A stretch of DNA of 64,000 nt from Enterobacter pseudoroggenkampii. GTDB taxonomy: Bacteria; Pseudomonadota; Gammaproteobacteria; Enterobacterales; Enterobacteriaceae. Under the pieces are notes generated by a model, which saw nothing but the letters and a program-made list of their open reading frames with translations, had not been told where the DNA came from and ran no database searches. Shown here one piece after another: positions 63,322 to 64,000 of the stretch. The stretch covers positions 248,001-312,000 of the forward strand of contig NZ_JAPMLV010000001.1 in the NCBI RefSeq assembly GCF_026420145.1, read 5' to 3'. Both the position numbers and the translations under genes were made by a program. Numbering within the stretch: position 1 is the first letter of the stretch; each line of letters opens with the position of its first letter.

Positions 63322-63888
63322 CTACTTAGGCATCAGGACGGTATCAATCACATCGATCACGCCGTTTTTTTGATGAACGTCATAGGTGCTAATGTTCGCC
63401 ACATTGCCTTTACCATCCTTAAGCTGAATATTGTGCGGGCCGTTGCTCATGATCCACAGCGGCTGACCGTTAACGGTTTTCAGCTCCGCGTGGCCGCCGC
63501 CCTGTTTAATTTTCTGCTCCAGCGCTTTCATATCGTAATTACCGGCGACCACGTGATAGGTCAGGATGCTGGTGAGCGTGGCTTTGTTTTCGGGTTTGAC
63601 CAGGTTTTCGACCGTGCCGGCAGGCAATTTCGCAAACGCCGCATTGGTCGGCGCAAACACGGTGAATGGCCCTTTGCTCTGAAGCGTATCCACCAGTCCA
63701 GCCGCTTTGACGGCGGCCACCAGCGTGGTGTGATCTTTCGAGTTTATGGCGTTTTCAACAATATTTTTGCTCGGGAACATTTCCGCTCCGCCTACCATCA
63801 CGGAGCCTGACGTCATGGCGGCTGATGCGCCTGCACAGAAGAGTAAAGCGCTGGTTACGAATGCAACACGGGTTAGCTTTTTCATCAT
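63322..63888 (-). CDS. Secreted fasciclin-domain protein
   Basis: This 188-residue protein has a signal peptide (about residues 1-23, ending GASA) and one fasciclin (FAS1) domain (about 45-188). The FAS1 motifs are GPFTVFAPTNAAFAKLP near residue 88-105 and LTYHVVAGNYD near 124. FAS1 domains occur in secreted or surface adhesion proteins. It is the first gene of a unit with an ECF sigma factor and an anti-sigma factor, a combination known in other proteobacteria; it is probably a regulon member. Two ATG codons (63888, 63885) follow GAGGAAAG, so the start is ambiguous by one residue. Confidence 0.92.
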   Translation of the reverse strand: MMKKLTRVAFVTSALLFCAGASAAMTSGSVMVGGAEMFPSKNIVENAINSKDHTTLVAAVKAAGLVDTLQSKGPFTVFAPTNAAFAKLPAGTVENLVKPENKATLTSILTYHVVAGNYDMKALEQKIKQGGGHAELKTVNGQPLWIMSNGPHNIQLKDGKGNVANISTYDVHQKNGVIDVIDTVLMPK

Positions 63889-64000
63889 CTTTCCTCGGAT
63901 TGGGGAGCAAAGGGGTTGCTCACTGACTGATATACGAGGGGCGGGTGGAAACTGGATGCAGGAAAATAAAAATAAATTATTGAAGGGGGGGATCCCCTCT

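Overview
The window looks like the chromosome of an Enterobacter-type enterobacterium (E. cloacae complex or a close relative). The reasons are the ramR/romA/ramA locus beside nfsB and ybdJ, ybdK further on, a complete budR-budABC butanediol locus, REP-type GCCGGGT...ACCCGGC repeats, and GC-rich core genes. This assignment is inferred from recognised proteins and gene order, not from a database search.

Layout. 1-5.3 kb: a regulator, a HigBA-like toxin-antitoxin pair, nfsB, a YjbR-family gene, and the RamR-romA-ramA multidrug-resistance regulatory locus with an intact RamR operator. The 3' end of ramR appears frameshifted. 5.3-18.8 kb: ybdJ, a 36-residue putative membrane peptide, a P-type cation ATPase, an RND adaptor/pump pair, ybdK, a ketopantoate reductase-like enzyme, and an AraC regulator divergent from an AaeB/AaeX/AaeA-type efflux operon. 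18.9-28.7 kb: a type VI secretion Rhs island. It has an EagR-type chaperone, a 1398-residue PAAR-Rhs protein with a WHH nuclease tip, a SUKH immunity gene, then an AT-rich tail with a displaced Rhs tip, its overlapping candidate immunity gene, several more immunity-like genes, and two fragments of Rhs core. One fragment is fused to a piece of a gst gene.

28.8-35.5 kb: a patchy accessory zone. It has a LysR/flavin-reductase pair, L-asparaginase II, a hydrolase, a methyltransferase, an unrecognised protein, gene fragments (chorismate mutase-like, EAL, PLP-dependent dehydratase) and a family of short palindromes with 10-nt loops. 35.7-47.9 kb: catabolic and regulatory genes. These are a LysR/gst pair; an operon under an RpiR regulator coding for a class III aminotransferase, a carboxymuconolactone decarboxylase-like protein, a polar amino-acid ABC transporter and a C45 hydrolase; an SRPBCC-like protein; a LysR/MFS pair; and an AraC gene with a cupin.

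48.4-64 kb: budR-budABC, a cold-shock-domain protein, and a peptide-type ABC importer whose binding-protein gene carries an apparent 1-nt deletion just after the signal peptide. These are followed by a GNAT acetyltransferase, an SDR plus benzoylformate decarboxylase-like pair, and a fasciclin / ECF sigma / anti-sigma set.

The most notable observations are the ramR 3' frameshift beside an intact operator, the composite Rhs island with its toxin/immunity reservoir and gst-Rhs chimera, the signal-peptide frameshift in the peptide transporter, and the aminotransferase-transporter-C45 operon of unknown substrate. No tRNA, rRNA, CRISPR array or intact insertion sequence was found.
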